Assembly: GCA_029215795.1 (NCBI GenBank)
Contig: JARDYH010000003.1
Span: 14,521,001 to 14,585,000, forward strand
Reading direction: 5' to 3'
DNA from: Anniella stebbinsi
Lineage: Eukaryota; Chordata; Lepidosauria; Squamata; Anniellidae
DNA: 64,000 nt
Both the position numbers and the translations under genes were made by a program. Each line of letters opens with the position of its first letter. The first letter of the stretch is position 1. The notes beneath the pieces are model-generated. The model worked only from the letters and a program-made list of their open reading frames with translations, was not told the origin of the DNA and did not search any database. This document shows, in pieces, positions 63,786 to 64,000 of this stretch.

Positions 63786-64000
63786 AATCAATTTGAGTCC
63801 GTAAAACCTTATCCTCATGACTTAGCTGCACTGTGCACTTGACTATTGAGGGAGGGAAGGCAGAGAAGAGTGGGATATGTTATCAGGGGGTGGGAGATGG
63901 TGTAGCTGAACAAAATCCCAATTCTCAGAGTTACATAGGGAACACAGCTGCTTTACAAGCAGAGTGCTTGCTTTAGTGCAGAGCCTCACACATCTAAAAA

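Larger units (their letters stand above)
60943..64000 (-). other. PLEKHA5: intron upstream of the first exon in the window
   Basis: I searched for the preceding PLEKHA5 exon (LEQWIKIQKGR...HEEETRG) and found none, so this is intron to the window edge. It holds an AT dinucleotide tract, a compound trinucleotide tract, a short direct repeat (AGTAAATTTAACTTGT twice, 63099-63136), and otherwise unrecognised sequence. Confidence 0.75.

Noticed and set aside
63430..63842. Long frames of poly-Arg, poly-Ser, poly-Glu, poly-Gly and similar on both strands
   Set aside because: They are translations of the CTG/CTT/CCT tract in all frames; no start context, splice or homology support.
61000..64000. Search for the preceding PLEKHA5 exon (LEQWIKIQKGR..HEEETRG)
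   Set aside because: No matching codons or splice-flanked frame found on the minus strand; the exon must lie beyond the window.
1..64000. CRISPR array, prokaryotic operon or defence system
   Set aside because: No spaced identical repeats, no compact operon, and spliced vertebrate exons throughout; the short tandem words are microsatellites or transposon parts.

Overview
The window looks like nuclear DNA of a squamate reptile (lizard or snake). It is AT-rich, with long repeat-filled introns and canonical GT-AG splicing. It carries 3'-truncated CR1-type LINE ends, L2-like reverse-transcriptase remnants, tRNA-derived SINEs of the kind common in lizards, and many short fold-back DNA transposons. 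I cannot name the species.

One protein-coding gene is present: the 3' half of PLEKHA5 (PEPP family pleckstrin-homology protein), on the minus strand from 60942 down to about 20035. I place 19 exons. Every splice phase agrees, giving a continuous reading frame of 815 residues plus stop. The upstream exons for the WW domains, the PH domain and the N-terminal linker lie beyond the right-hand end (>64000). From upstream to downstream the exons encode a Ser/Pro/Arg-rich region with a conserved WQLYEWQQRQFYNK block, a helical cassette (PEELTLLLIKL), a coiled-coil core, a proline-rich exon, and a charged, low-complexity C-terminal tail. A minus-strand AATAAA at 20055-20060 marks the probable main 3' end. 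A possible earlier 3' end lies at 22893-22834.

From 1 to about 20 kb is the downstream flank. I find no host gene there, only layered repeats: SINEs, CR1 and L2 remnants, a direct-repeat family of about 330-460 bp, a Ser/Glu-rich coding-like repeat, and a GC-rich inverted-repeat element at 13155-13499 with a 3-bp target duplication.

The introns hold most of the unusual structure. There are two copies of a 225-227 bp inverted-repeat element (32004 and 58855, with ATT and AAT duplications). A hAT-like element at 50865 has a perfect 8-bp duplication, with two related copies. A TA-flanked element at 48454 lies beside a partial copy. Other items are several long perfect hairpins, a recent 157-bp tandem duplication, a diverged repeat of about 148-bp period, and a compound CTG/CTT/CCT tract of about 154 bp.

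No host RNA gene, CRISPR array or prokaryote-type system is visible. Repeat family names are assigned from recalled consensus features, not from a database search.
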